DNA from: Brassica napus
Taxonomy: Eukaryota; Streptophyta; Magnoliopsida; Brassicales; Brassicaceae
Assembly (NCBI RefSeq): GCF_020379485.1
Contig: NW_026014658.1
Location: 659,001 to 723,000, forward strand
Reading direction: 5' to 3'
DNA length: 64,000 bases
Made by a program: the position numbers and the translations under genes. Below the pieces are notes generated by a model. The model was not told where the DNA came from, ran no database searches, and was given only the letters and a program-made list of their open reading frames with translations. This document shows positions 44,557-57,115 of this stretch, in pieces (the stretch's first letter is position 1; every line of letters starts with the position of its first letter).

Positions 44557-46567
44557 TGTCACGCCCCCAATCCTGAGTAGGATTGTTGGGAGGGCCATGG
44601 TTCGAGGGAACGTGCAAGTCAGTCTTAGGACATCAAGGCAAGCGTTCCATGGTCGAGAAAGAAGGTTAAGGACATAAGGAAACTTAGACTTAACCTTATA
44701 CAAGCTAAGAGACAGCTAGGACGAGTAAGACGGTAGCTGGACGAAGTGGACGAGTAGCTCGGCCAGCTCAATGAAGCTAGGTTCAGTTCACTCCAGCTCA
44801 GTCCCTACTAAGTCAGCTCCACTAGCTGGACTACTAGCTCACTCAGCTGAGGCAGCTGAGAATCAGCTCATCTCAGCTAGACGGACTGTCCGGCCTTTAG
44901 GCCGATGGTCCGGGTCCGGGTCAGTGGCGGGCTGTGAGGTCCGGCCATGAGGCCATGGGCTGTTGGGTCTTTGGACAAGGCCGTGGGCTAAGTCCAAGAG
45001 GCTTGGGGTGTGGGTTGGGCTTGTGACCGACCCCAAACCCAATCAGAAAGGGCGAAGGGATGCAAGTGGCCGAAAGGGGACAACCTTTGGCCGATGGTGC
45101 CCATTCGCTAGCAAGTCGTGCCTGTTCGTGGGGAAAGACTTACCCCCTCGTTTTCTATAAATATGGGGGCTCTCTGGTCGATTTCATTATCCAATTCCTG
45201 AGTAAAATACTCAGAGGAAAACGTAGAGAGAAAGAAAGAGAGAAAGAGAGAGTTCCGGCCAAGAGAAAGGCCGATTGCGGTGGTGTTGTGTTCCGGCGAC
45301 TCTGATAGTTTGATAACTAACTCCGGTCAAGAATGGGAGATTAAGACAAGGAGAAGAGCATGGAGAACCCAGACGTGGTTCACAAGGTATGTGATGGGCC
45401 GTGGCTCCATCCGACCGAACGGACGGTCCATGTGACCGCACCGCGGCTCTGCTCGGTTCCTAAGTCCCATCCGGCTCTCCTTATCTGTTTCAATTCGTTT
45501 CTCTTCTCTTCTCTCTGGTTAAACACGAAAGGTTGTGTTGGTTGAGTCCAAGGGACACGTCCCTAGGCTTTGGCCGAACATAATCAAACCGCTAGCCTAG
45601 ACACGGGTCGGTTAGTCGGATGATCCGATCGCACCAAGACTGGGCGGTTAGGACGAACGGTTGGGAATGACCCAAAGGGCACGAGTTGTCAAGAGTCATG
45701 AGTGTCCATGAGGCACGAATGGCTAAAGGGTGCATGTTTCCAAACGGTGTCTTTTGGGACAGGTTAGGACCGATCCTTATGGATCAGCCTATGGCTTGTC
45801 TAGTTAAGACAAGGTCACGGTTTGTCTAAGCCAAGGTAGAGTTGCAAAGTCTGACCGGTTGCTAAGCCTTCCGGATTAGGCTTGAGGCTTGCTCGGCTGA
45901 TTGGATCCAGGCCTAAGGCCGGATCAGGTAAGGGAGTCTGTTGGGCCATTGAGCCGGACTCCATTGGCCGGTCGCACGTAGATTCTATCCGGTTAGACGG
46001 ATTGGTCTTTGGGGACGATCCGGATCTGTTCATGTGTTCTGTTTATCTATTCTGGACTATCTATCTGATTCTAAGGCAAGGGGTGGTTGGTTGAATGACT
46101 TAGGATACGGTAGGTAGGTTCATACGTTTTGTGATTATGTTGACTGAGGTTTATCTAAGTTCTAGGAACCAAGCCAAGCATTGTAGAATCAATCCGTTCT
46201 ATTCTCGGTTATGATTAATGCTTATCTGGTTGTGGTTTCAGGAACTAAGGATGGTTCTGGTCAAGCCAAGGAGCCGTGAAGGCTCGGTCAGTGAGAGGCT
46301 GTGTAATGTGTGGTTAGATGATGCTAGGGATGAACTAGTGATTGTCTATGAGACTGTTAAGAAGTTGTGTATTGATCCTCATGTTTCTAAGTAATACAAA
46401 GTTTATACATTGTTATTCCGCTGTGCAATCTATTCCTTTGTTTATGAACCTCATATTCGAATATGACTTAGTAACTAAAAGACTTAAAATGGTTCAAACA
46501 AGCAAAGAAATTAATAAGTAAGCCTGCGGACACCATTAGGTCGAGAGGCCAGGGTTCGGGTCTTACA
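44557..46567 (+). mobile_element. X: solo LTR (2011 bp), Del/Tekay-like
   Basis: It starts TGTCACGCCCCCAATCC, ends GGGTCTTACA and is flanked by exact CATCC duplications, with no internal region. A solo LTR arises when the two LTRs of a full element recombine. CTATAAATAT at 45155-45164 is its likely TATA box. A second, inverted member occupies 62252-64000. The small frames inside are not credible genes. Confidence 0.92.
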
Positions 46568-46572
46568 CATCC
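46568..46572. other. Target site duplication right of X
   Basis: CATCC matches 44552-44556; Y LTR sequence continues after it. Confidence 0.88.
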
Positions 46573-48186
46573 ATAGTCCCGTCTAACTGTCTGGTTAAGA
46601 TCTAGGTGCGATCGGGCCAGTTATAAGTCCTTCCCAAAGGCTCACGGACCTTCTAACCTGATCCGACCCAAAGCCTGGATACATACCACAGAGTAAGGCC
46701 CAAGACCAAACCGGATTTCCTTGCAACCGATCAGACCTTGCGACACAACACTCCGGTTAAACCAACCGTCTGTCCGTTCGACTATGCAGCCGCGGACTGT
46801 CCACTTGGTTCGGCCTAAGCCTTGAACCAATGACACCGTTTGGAACTCACACCCTTTGGGAACTAGTACCCTTTGGACACACGTGCCTCTTGGCAACTCA
46901 TGAGCCTTGGCAACTCGCACCCATTCAGATGTTCCAACCGTTTGACCTAACCGTCCGTATGGACTGTCTGGTCCGTGCGTGTGTCCGGCCTATGGCCAAA
47001 TGACCACGCCTTAACCTACACAAGTCATGAACCATTTTGACTGTTCAGGGAAGGGTTGCAACCGTTCAGAACAGAACAGAACCGCCCCTATCCAATCAGA
47101 TCACCTGAGGCCGGTTTAGACCATGCACGCGCCTAACTCGTCGGTTACGGACCGCGACCGCATTACTCAACCAGAACCACGGTTATAACCAATCCCAACA
47201 CATCAACAAGGCCACGCCAATGTACAGGAGGAGTAGAATAAGAAATAGATGAAAAGAATAAGAAGAATAGGACACAATCCAAACGCCCATGGCTAGACCG
47301 GTTCGGACTGTCCGATGGTCTTAGCCGATGAGTCGGTGGTTACCCCACTGACCCTATCTGACTGAACCATGGGGTTGGAGTCCTTCTGCAGACCTCTCTA
47401 TATGCCTTGGGTATCCATAACCCCACTGCCTCTTCTCTCCTAAACCGTTCTCCTTGCCGGAGATACTAAACCACCACAACCGAGCCTTTTCCGGCTTGGA
47501 TCCTCGGTTCTCATTGGGGGACCCCTTTGTTTAGGACGTGTGTCCTTTGTCTCAGACAGAATGAGACTGAATAATACTCAATGCATTGATCTCTGGTCGT
47601 GCATCTTATATATAGGCAACCAAAGGTCATGTGCGAAGGGACAGATTTTGGCCATCGATTACAATCAACGGTCCAGATCGTACCTGTTTGGAAATGGAAG
47701 GTTCCAGACCTTATAAGCACGTCCAACCCAAGCCCAGACTTGATACCCAAGCCCACGGCCTGTCCACAAGAGCCCAACGACTCATGGACCACATGACCGG
47801 ACCTCATGGCCCGCCACTGACCCGGACCCGGACCATCAGCCCGAAACCCGAACAGTCCGTCGAGCTGAGATGAGCTGACTCCCAGTTGCCTCAGCTGAGT
47901 GAGCTAGTAGTCCAGATAGTTAAGCTGACTTAACTTGGAACGAGCTAGGCTGAGCTTGACCGAGCTACGTCTAGCTGATCGAGCTTCTCATAAGCATCGC
48001 CCAGCTTCTGTACAGCTTATCCTAGCTGACTTCTTTCTCTTATAAGGTTAAGTCTCAGCATCCTGACGTCCTTAACCTTCTATCTTGGCCATGGAACGCT
48101 AGTCTTAAGGTCTTAAGACCGGCTGGTTAATTTCCTCGAACCATGGCCGTCCCGACAGTCCTTATCCAGGATCGCGGATGTTACAC

Positions 48187-51100
48187 GTCTTGTGTGTGCT
48201 GACGGACACCCACAGACGTCCTGTGTGTACTGAACAGACAGCCCATGTGCGCCAAAATCACCCAAACAGTCCACGGGAAGGGCCAGCGTGCTGAGTCCAA
48301 GGACCAGCGTACTGAGTCCAAGGACCAGCGTGCTGATATGTGTACTGATAGACAGCCGCAGATATCATGTGTGTGCTGACGGACACACACGAACACACAC
48401 GGACAGCCAAGGACGTCCTGTGTGTGCTGGCAGACACCCACGGACGTCCTGTGTGTACTGAACAGACAGCCCACGTGGGCCAAAATCCCCCGAACAGTCC
48501 ACGCGAAGGGTAAGTGTTCTGAGTCCAAGGACCAACGTGCTGATATGTGTACTGATGGACAGCCACGGACGTCCTGTGTGTACTGACGGACACACAAGGA
48601 CAAACACGGACAGCCACAGAAGTCCTGTGTGGGCTGATGGACACCCGCGGTCGTCCTGTGTGCGCTTACGGACACCCACGGACGACTTGTGTGTACTGAA
48701 CAGACAGCCCACCTGGGCCAAAATCACCCGAGCAGTCCACAGGAAGGGCCAGCGTGCTGAGTCCAAGGACCAGCGTGCTGATATGTGTACTGATGGACAG
48801 CCACAGACGTCTTGTGTGTGCTGACAAAACCCACACGGACACACACGGACAGCCATGAACGTCCTGTGTGTGCTGACGGACAGCCACAGACATCCTGTGT
48901 GTGCTGGCGGACACCCACGGACGTCCTCTGTGTATTGAACAGACAGCCCACGTGGGCCAAAATCACCCAAACAGTCCACGGGAAGGGCCAGCGTGACCAA
49001 CGTGCTGATATGTGTACTGATGGACAGCCAGACATCCTGTGTGTGCTGACGGACACACACGGACACACACGGACAGCCACGGACATCCTGTGTGTGCTGG
49101 CGGACACCCACAGACGTCCTGTGTGTACTGAACAGACAGCCCACGTGGGCCAAAATCACCCGAAAAGTCCACGGGAAGGGTCAGCTTTCTGAGTCCAAGG
49201 ACAAACATGCTGATATGTGTACTGATGGACAGCCACGGACGTCCTGTGTGTGCTGACGGACCCACACGGCCACACACAAACAGCCACGGACGTCTTGTGT
49301 GTGCTGACGGACACACACGGACGTCCTGGGTGTGCTGACAGACACCCACAGACGTCCTGTGTGTACTGAACAGACAGCCCACGTGGGCCAAAATCACTTG
49401 AACAGTCCACGGGAAGGGCCAGCGTGCTGAGTCCAAGGCCCAGCGTGCTGATATGTGTACTGATGGACAGCCACGGACATCCTGTGTGTCCTGACAGACA
49501 CACACAGACACACACGGATTGCCACAGACATCCTTTTTTGTGTTGACGGACAGCCACGGACAGCGACGGACCTCCTGTGTGTGCTGGCGGACACTCACGG
49601 ACATCTTGTGTGTACTGAACAGACAGCCCACGTGGGCCAAAATCACCCAAACAGTCCACGGGAAGGGCCAGCATGCTGAGTCCAAGGACCAGCGTGCTGA
49701 TATGTGTACTGATGGACAGCCGCGGACGTACTGTGTGTGCTGACGGACACACACGGACACACACGGACGTCCTGTGTGTGCTGACGGACAGCCATGGACA
49801 GCCACATACGTCTTGTGTGTGCTGGTGGACACCCACTGACTCACACGGACACACACGGACAGCCATGGACGTCCTGTGTGTGCTGACGGACAGCCACGGA
49901 TAGCCACAGACGTCCTGTGTGCTGGCGGACACCCGTGGACATCCTGTGTGTACTGAACAGACAGCCCACGTGTGCAAAAATATCCCAAACAGTCCATGGG
50001 AAGGGCCAGCGTGCTGAGTCCAAGGACCAACATGCTGATATGTGTACTGATGGACAGCCACAGACGTCCTGTGTGTCCTGACGGACACACACAGACACAC
50101 ACGGACAGCCACAGACGTCCTGTGTGTGCTGGCGGACACCCACTGACGTCCTGTGTGTACTGAACAGACAGCCCACGTGGGCCAAAATCACCCGAATAGT
50201 CCACGGGAAGGGCCAGCGTGCTAAGTCCAAGGACCAACGTGCTTATATGTGTACTGATGGACAGCCATTGACGTCCTGTGTGTGTGCTGATGGACACACA
50301 CGGACGTCATGTATGTGTTGACGGATACACACGAACACACACGGACAGCCATGGACGTCATGTGTGTGCTGACAAACAGCCACGGATAGCCACCGATGTC
50401 CTGTGGGTGCTTGCGGACACCCACGGACGTCCTGTGTGTACTGAACATACAGCCCACGTGGGCCAAAATCACCCGAACAGTCCACGGGAAGGGCCATCGT
50501 GCTGAATCCAAGGACCAACGTGCTGATATCTATACTGATGGGACATCCATAGACGTCCTGTGTGTGCTGACGGACACCCACGAACGTCCTGTTTGTACTG
50601 AACAGACAGCCCACGTGGGCCAAAATCACCCGAACAATCCACGGGAAGGGCCAGCATGCTGAGTCCAAGGACCCGCGTGCTGATATGTTTACTGATGGAC
50701 AGCCACAGACGTTCTGTGTGTGCAGATGGATACACAAGGACACACACAGACACACACGGACAGCCACGGACGTCCTGTGTGTGCTGACGGACAGCCACAG
50801 GCGTCCTGTGTGTACTGGCGGACACCCACGAACTTCCTTTATGTACCAGACAGTCAACGTGCGCCAAAATCACCCAAACAGTCCACGGGAAGCGTCAGCG
50901 TGCTGAGTCCAAGGACCAACGTGCTGATATGTGTACTGACGGACACCCACAGACATCCTGTGTGTGCTGACGGACACACACGGACACACACGGACAAATA
51001 CGGACAGCCACGGACGTCTTTTGTGTGCTGGCGGACACCCACGAACGTCCTGTGTGTACTGAACAGACAGTCCACGTGGGCCAAAATCACCCGAACAGTC

Positions 51101-54100
51101 CACGGGAAGCATCAGCGTGCTGAGTCAAAGGACCAACGTGCTGATATGTGTACTGACGGACACCCACAGACGTCCTGTGTGTGCTGACGGAGAGCCACGG
51201 ACATCCTGTGTGTGCTGGCGGACACCCACGGACGTCCTGTGGGTATTGAACAGACAGCCCACGTTGGCCAAAATCATCCAAACAGTCCACGGGAAGGGCC
51301 AGCGTGCTGAGTCCAAGGACCAACGTGCTGATATGTTTACTGATGGACAGCCAGACGTCCTGTGTGTGCTGATGGACACAGACGGACACACACAGACAGC
51401 CACGGATGTCCTATGTGTGCTGGCGGACACCCACGGACATCCCGTGTGTACTGAACAGACAGCCCACGTGGGCCAAAATCAGCCGAACAGTCCACGGGAA
51501 GGGTCAGCATTCTGAGTCCAAGGACAAACATGCTGATATGTGTGCTGACGGACACACACGGACGTCCTGGGTGTGCTGACAGACACCTACGGACGTCCTG
51601 TGTGTACTGAACAGACAGCCCACGTGGGCCAAAATTACCTGAGCAGTCCACGGGAAGGGCCAGCGTACTGAGTCCAAGGACCAGCGTGCTGATATTTATA
51701 CTGATGGACATCCATAGACGTCCTGTGTGTGCTGACGGACACCCACGGACGTCCTGTTTGTACGGAACAGACAGCCCACGTGGGCCAAAATCACCCGAAC
51801 AGTCCACGGGAAGGGCCAGCATGCTGAGTCCAAGGACCCGCGTGCTGATATGTGTACTGATGGACAGCCACGGACGTTCTGTGTGTGCTGACGGATACAC
51901 ACGGACACACACTTACAGCCACGGACGTCCTGTGTGTGCTGACCGACAGCCACAGACGTCCGGTGTGTGCTGGCGGACACCCACGGACTTCCTGTGTGTA
52001 CTGACCAGACAGCCCACGTGGGCCAAAATCACCCAAACAGTCCACGGGAAGGGCCAGCATGCTGAGTCCATGGACCAACGTCCTGATATGTGTACTGATG
52101 GACAGCCACAGACGTCATGTGTGTGCTGGTGGACACACACGGACACACACGGACACATACAGACCGCCACGGACGTCCTGTGTGTGCTGGCGGACACCCA
52201 CGAAGGTCCTGTGTGTACTGAACAGACAGCCCACGTGGGCCAAAATCACCCGAACAGTCCACGGGAAGCGTCAGCGTGCTGAGTCCACGGGAAGCGTCAG
52301 CGTGCTGAGTCCAAGGACCAACGTGATGATATGTGTACTGACGGACACCCACAGACGTCTTGTGTGTGCTGACGGACAGCCACAGACATCCTGTGTGTGC
52401 TGGCGGACACCCACGGACGTCCTGTGTGTATTGAACAGACAGCCCACGTGGGCCAAAATCACCCTAACAGTCCACGGGAAAGGCCAGCGTGCTGAGTCCA
52501 AGGACCAACGTGCTGATATGTGTACTGATGGACAGCCAGACGTCCTGTGTGTGCTGACGGACACAGACGGACAGACACGGACAGCCACGGACGTCCTGTG
52601 TGTGCTGGCGGACACCCACGGACGTCCTGTGTGTACTGAACAGACAGCCCACGTGGGCAAAATCACCCGAACAGTCCACGGGAAGGGTCAGCATTCTGAG
52701 TCCAAGGACAAACATGCTGATATGTGTACTGATGGACAGCCACGGACGTCCTGTGTGTGCTGACGGACACACACGGACACACACGGCCACACACAGACAG
52801 CCACGTACGACTTGTGTGTGCTGACGGACACACACGGACGTCCTGGGTGTGCTGACAGACACCTTCGGACGTCCTGTGTGTACTGAACAGACAGCCCACA
52901 TGGGTCAAAATCACCTGAACAGTCCACGGGAAGGGCCAGCGTGCTGATATGTGTACTGATGGACAGCCACGGAAATCCTGTGTGTGCTGACAGACACACA
53001 CAGACACACACAGATAGCCATGGACATCTTTTTTTGTGCTGACGGACAGCCATGGACAGCGACGGACCTCCTGTGTGTGCTGGCGGACACCCACGGCCAT
53101 CTTGTGTGTACTGAAAAGACAGCCCACGTGGGCTAAAATCACCCAAATAGTCAAGGGAAGGGCCAGCGTGCTGAGTCCAAGGACCAACGTGCTGATATGT
53201 TTACTGATGGACAGCCAGACGTCCTGTGTGTGCTGATGGACACAGACGGACACACACAGACAGCCACGGACGTCCTATGTGTGCTGGCGGACACCCACGG
53301 ACATCCCGTGTGTACTGAACAGACAGCCCACGTGGGCCAAAATCAGCCGAACAGTCCACGGGAAGGGTCAGAATTCTGAGTCCAAGGACAAACATGCTGA
53401 TATGTGTGCTGACGGACACACACGGACGTCCTGGGTGTGCTGACAGACACCTATGGACGTCCTGTGTGTACTGAACAGACAGCCCACGTGGGCCAAAATC
53501 ACCTGAACAGTCCACGGGAAGGGCCAGCGTACTGAGTCCAAGGACCAGCGTGCTGATATTTATACTGATGGACATCCATAGACGTCCTGTGTGTGCTGAC
53601 GGACACCCACGGACGTCCTGTTTGTACGGAACAGACAGCCCACGTGGGCCAAAATCACCCGAACAGTCCACGGGAAGGGCCAGCATGCTGAGTCCAAGGA
53701 CCCGCGTGCTGATATGTGTACTGATGGACAGCCACAGACGTTCTGTGTGTGCTGACGGATACACACGGACACACACGGACAGCCACGGACGTCCTGTGTG
53801 TGCTGACCGACAGCCACAGACGTCCGGTGTGTGCTGGCGGACACCCACGGACTTCCTGTGTGTACTGACCAGACAGCCCACGTGGGCCAAAATCACCCAA
53901 ACAGTCCACGGGAAGGGCCAGCATGCTGAGTCCATGGACCAACGTCCTGATATGTGTACTGATGGACAGCCACAGACGTCATGTGTGTGCTGGTGGACAC
54001 ACACGGACACACACGGACACATACAGACCGCCACAGACGTCCTGTGTGTGCTGGCGGACACCCACGAAGGTCCTGTGTGTACTGAACAGACAGCCCACGT

Positions 54101-57100
54101 GGGCCAAAATCACCCGAACAGTCCACGGGAAGCGTCAGCGTGCTGAGTCCAAGGACCAACGTGATGATATGTGTACTGACGGACACCCACAGACGTCTTG
54201 TGTGTGCTGACGGACAGCCACAGACATCCTATGTGTGCTGGCGGACACCCACGGACGTCCTGTGTGTATTGAACAGACAGCCCACGTGGGCCAAAATCAC
54301 CCAAACAGTCCACGGGAAAGGCCAGCATGCTGAGTCCAAGGACCAACGTGCTGATATGTGTACTGATGGACAGCCAGACGTCCTGTGTGTGCTGACGGAC
54401 ACAGACGGACAGACACGGACAGCCACGGACGTCCTGTGTGTGCTGGCGGACACCCACGGACGTCCTGTGTGTACTGAACAGACAGCCCACGTGGGCCAAA
54501 ATCACCCGAACAGTCCACGGGAAGGGTCAGCATTCTGAGTCCAAGGACAAACATGCTGATATGTGTACTGATGGACAGCCACGGACGTCCTGTGTGTGCT
54601 GACGGACACACACGGCCACACACAGACAGCCACGTACGACTTGTGTGTGCTGACGGACACACACGGACGTCCTGGGTGTGCTGACAGACACCTACGGACG
54701 TCCTGTTTGTACTGAACAGACAGCCCACATGGGCCAAAATCACCTGAACAGTCCACGGGAAGGGCCAGCGTGCTGATATGTGTACTGATGGACAGCCACG
54801 GAAATCCTGTGTGTGCTGACAGACACACACAGACACACACAGATAGCCATGGACATCTTTTTTTGTGCTGACGGACAGCCATGGACAGCGACGGACCTCC
54901 TGTGTGTGCTGGCGGACACCCACGGCCGTCTTGTGTGTACTGAAAAGACAGCCCACGTGGGCTAAAATCACCCAAATAGTCAAGGGAAGGGCCAGCGTGC
55001 TGAGTCCGAGGACCAGCGTGCCGATATGTGTACTGATGGACAGCAACGGACGTACTGTGTGTGCTGACGGACACACACGGACACACACGGACGTCCTGTG
55101 TGTGCTGACGGACAGCCATGGACAGCCACAGACGTCCTGTGTGTGCTGGCGGACAACCACAGACTCACACGGACACACACGGACAGCCATGGACGTCCTG
55201 TGTGTGCTGACGGACAGCCACGGATAGCCACAGACGTCCTGTGTGCTGGCGGACACCCGTGGACGTCCTGTGTGTACTGAACAGACAGCCCACGTGGGCA
55301 AAAATAACCCAAACAGTCCACGGAAAGGGCCAGCGTGCTGAGTCCAAGGACCAACATGCTGATATGTGTACTGATGGACAGCTACAGACGTCCTGTGTGT
55401 CCTAATGGACGCAGATGGACACACACGGACACACACGGACAGCCACAGACGTCCTGTGTGTGCTGCCGGACACCCACGGACGTCCTGTGTGTAATGAACA
55501 GACAGCCCACGTTGGCCAAAATCACCCGAACAGTCCACGGGAAGGGCCAGCATGCTGAGTCCAAGGACCAACGTGCTTATATGTGTACTGATGGACAGCC
55601 ACGGACGTCCTGTGTGTGCGGTGACGGACAAAGACGGACACACATGGACAGGCACGGACGTCCTGTGTGAGCTGGCAGACAACCACGGACGTCCTATGTG
55701 TGCTGAACAGACAGCTCACGTGGGCCAAAATCACCCGAACAGTCCACGGGAAGGGTCAGTATGCTGAATCCAAGGACCAACGTGCTGATATGTGTACTGA
55801 TGGACAGCCACGGACGTCTTGTGTGTGCTGACGGACACACACGGACGTCCTGTGAGTGCTGACGGACACCCACGGACGTCCTGTTTGTACTGAACAGACA
55901 GCCCACGTGGGCCAAAATCACCCGAACAGTCCACGGGAAGGGCCAGCATGCTGAGTCCAAGGACCCGCATGCTGATATGTGTACTGATGGACAGCCACAG
56001 ACGTTCTGTGTGTGCTGACGGATATAAACGGACACACACGGACAGCCACGGAAGTCCTGTGTGTGCTGACGGACAGCCACAGACGTCCTGTGTGTGCTAG
56101 CGGACACCCACGGACTTCATGTGTGTACTGACCAGACAGCCCACGTGGGCCAAAATCACCCAAACAGTCCACGGGAAGGGCCAGCATGCTGAGTCCATGG
56201 ACCAACGTGCTGATATGTTTACTGATGGACAGCCACAGACGTCCTGTGTGTGCTGACGGACACAGACAGACACACACGGACACATACAGACAGCCACAGA
56301 CGTCCTGTGTGTGCTGGCAAACACCCACGAATGTCCTGTGTGTACTGAACAGACAGCCCACGTGGGCCAAAATCACCCGAACAGTCCACAGGAAGCATCA
56401 GCGTGCTGAGTCCAAGGACCAACGTGCTGATATGTGTACTGATGGACAGCCACGGACGTCCTGTGTGTGCGGAAGGACACACACGGACGTCCTACGTGTG
56501 CTGACGGACACCCACAGACGTCCTGTGTGTACTGAACAGACAGCCCACGTGGGCTAAAATCACCCAAACAGCCCACGGGAAGGGCCAGCGTGCTGAGTCC
56601 AAGGACCAGCGTGCTGATATGTGTACTGATGGACAGCCACAGACGTCCTGTGTGTGCTGACGGACATACATGGACAGCCACGGACGTCCTGTGTGTGCTG
56701 GCGGACACCCACAGACGTCCTGTGTGCACTGAGCAGACATCCCACGTGTGCCAAAATCACCCGAACAGTCCACGGGAAGGGTCAGCGTGCTGAGTCCAAG
56801 GACCAACGTGCTGATATGTGTACTGATGGATAGCCACGGACGTCCTGTGTGTGCTGACAGACACACACGGACAGCCACAGACGTCCTGTGTGTGCTGACG
56901 GACACCCACGGACGACTTGTATTTACTGAACATACAGCCCACCTGGGCCAAAATCACCCAAACAGTCCATGGGAAGGGCCAGCATGCTGAGTCCATGGAC
57001 CAACGTGCTGATATGTGTACTGATGGACAGCCACACACGTCCTGTGTGTGCTGACGGACACAGACAGACACACACGGACACGTACAGACACACACAGACA

Positions 57101-57115
57101 CATACAGACAGCCAC
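48187..57115. repeat. Satellite block 2, same family as block 1
   Basis: About 41 landmarks of the CCAAAATCACC type are spaced 150-340 bp, mostly 190-240 bp. The 31-bp subrepeat, the GCCCACGTGGGC palindrome and the GTGCTGATATGTGTACTGAT block are as in block 1. Frames of up to 461 codons on the minus strand (54297-55682) and many over 100 codons on the plus strand come from the scarcity of stops in the repeat. The left edge meets Y and the right edge meets Z. Confidence 0.93.
51304..54996. repeat. Higher-order repeat in satellite block 2, about 1864 bp, two abutting copies
   Basis: Copy 1 (51304-53167) and copy 2 (53168 to about 54996) share the order of variant subunits. They align at an offset of 1864, falling to about 1829 after a 31-35 bp direct duplication near 52264-52312 in copy 1. 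The two 198-codon shadow frames at 51686 and 53550 are almost identical, so the duplication is recent. Confidence 0.88.

Larger units (their letters stand above)
43256..48186 (-). mobile_element. Element Y 5' LTR, interrupted by solo LTR X
   Basis: On the minus strand the LTR starts TGTAACATCCGCGATCC at 48186 and ends GGGTGTTACA at 43256. Removing X and one 5-bp duplication leaves about 2915 bp. Its first 160 bp match 40286-40123. Several blocks resemble the X LTR (for example near 46580-46620), so X and Y are related. The right end abuts satellite block 2, with no obvious target duplication. Confidence 0.8.
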
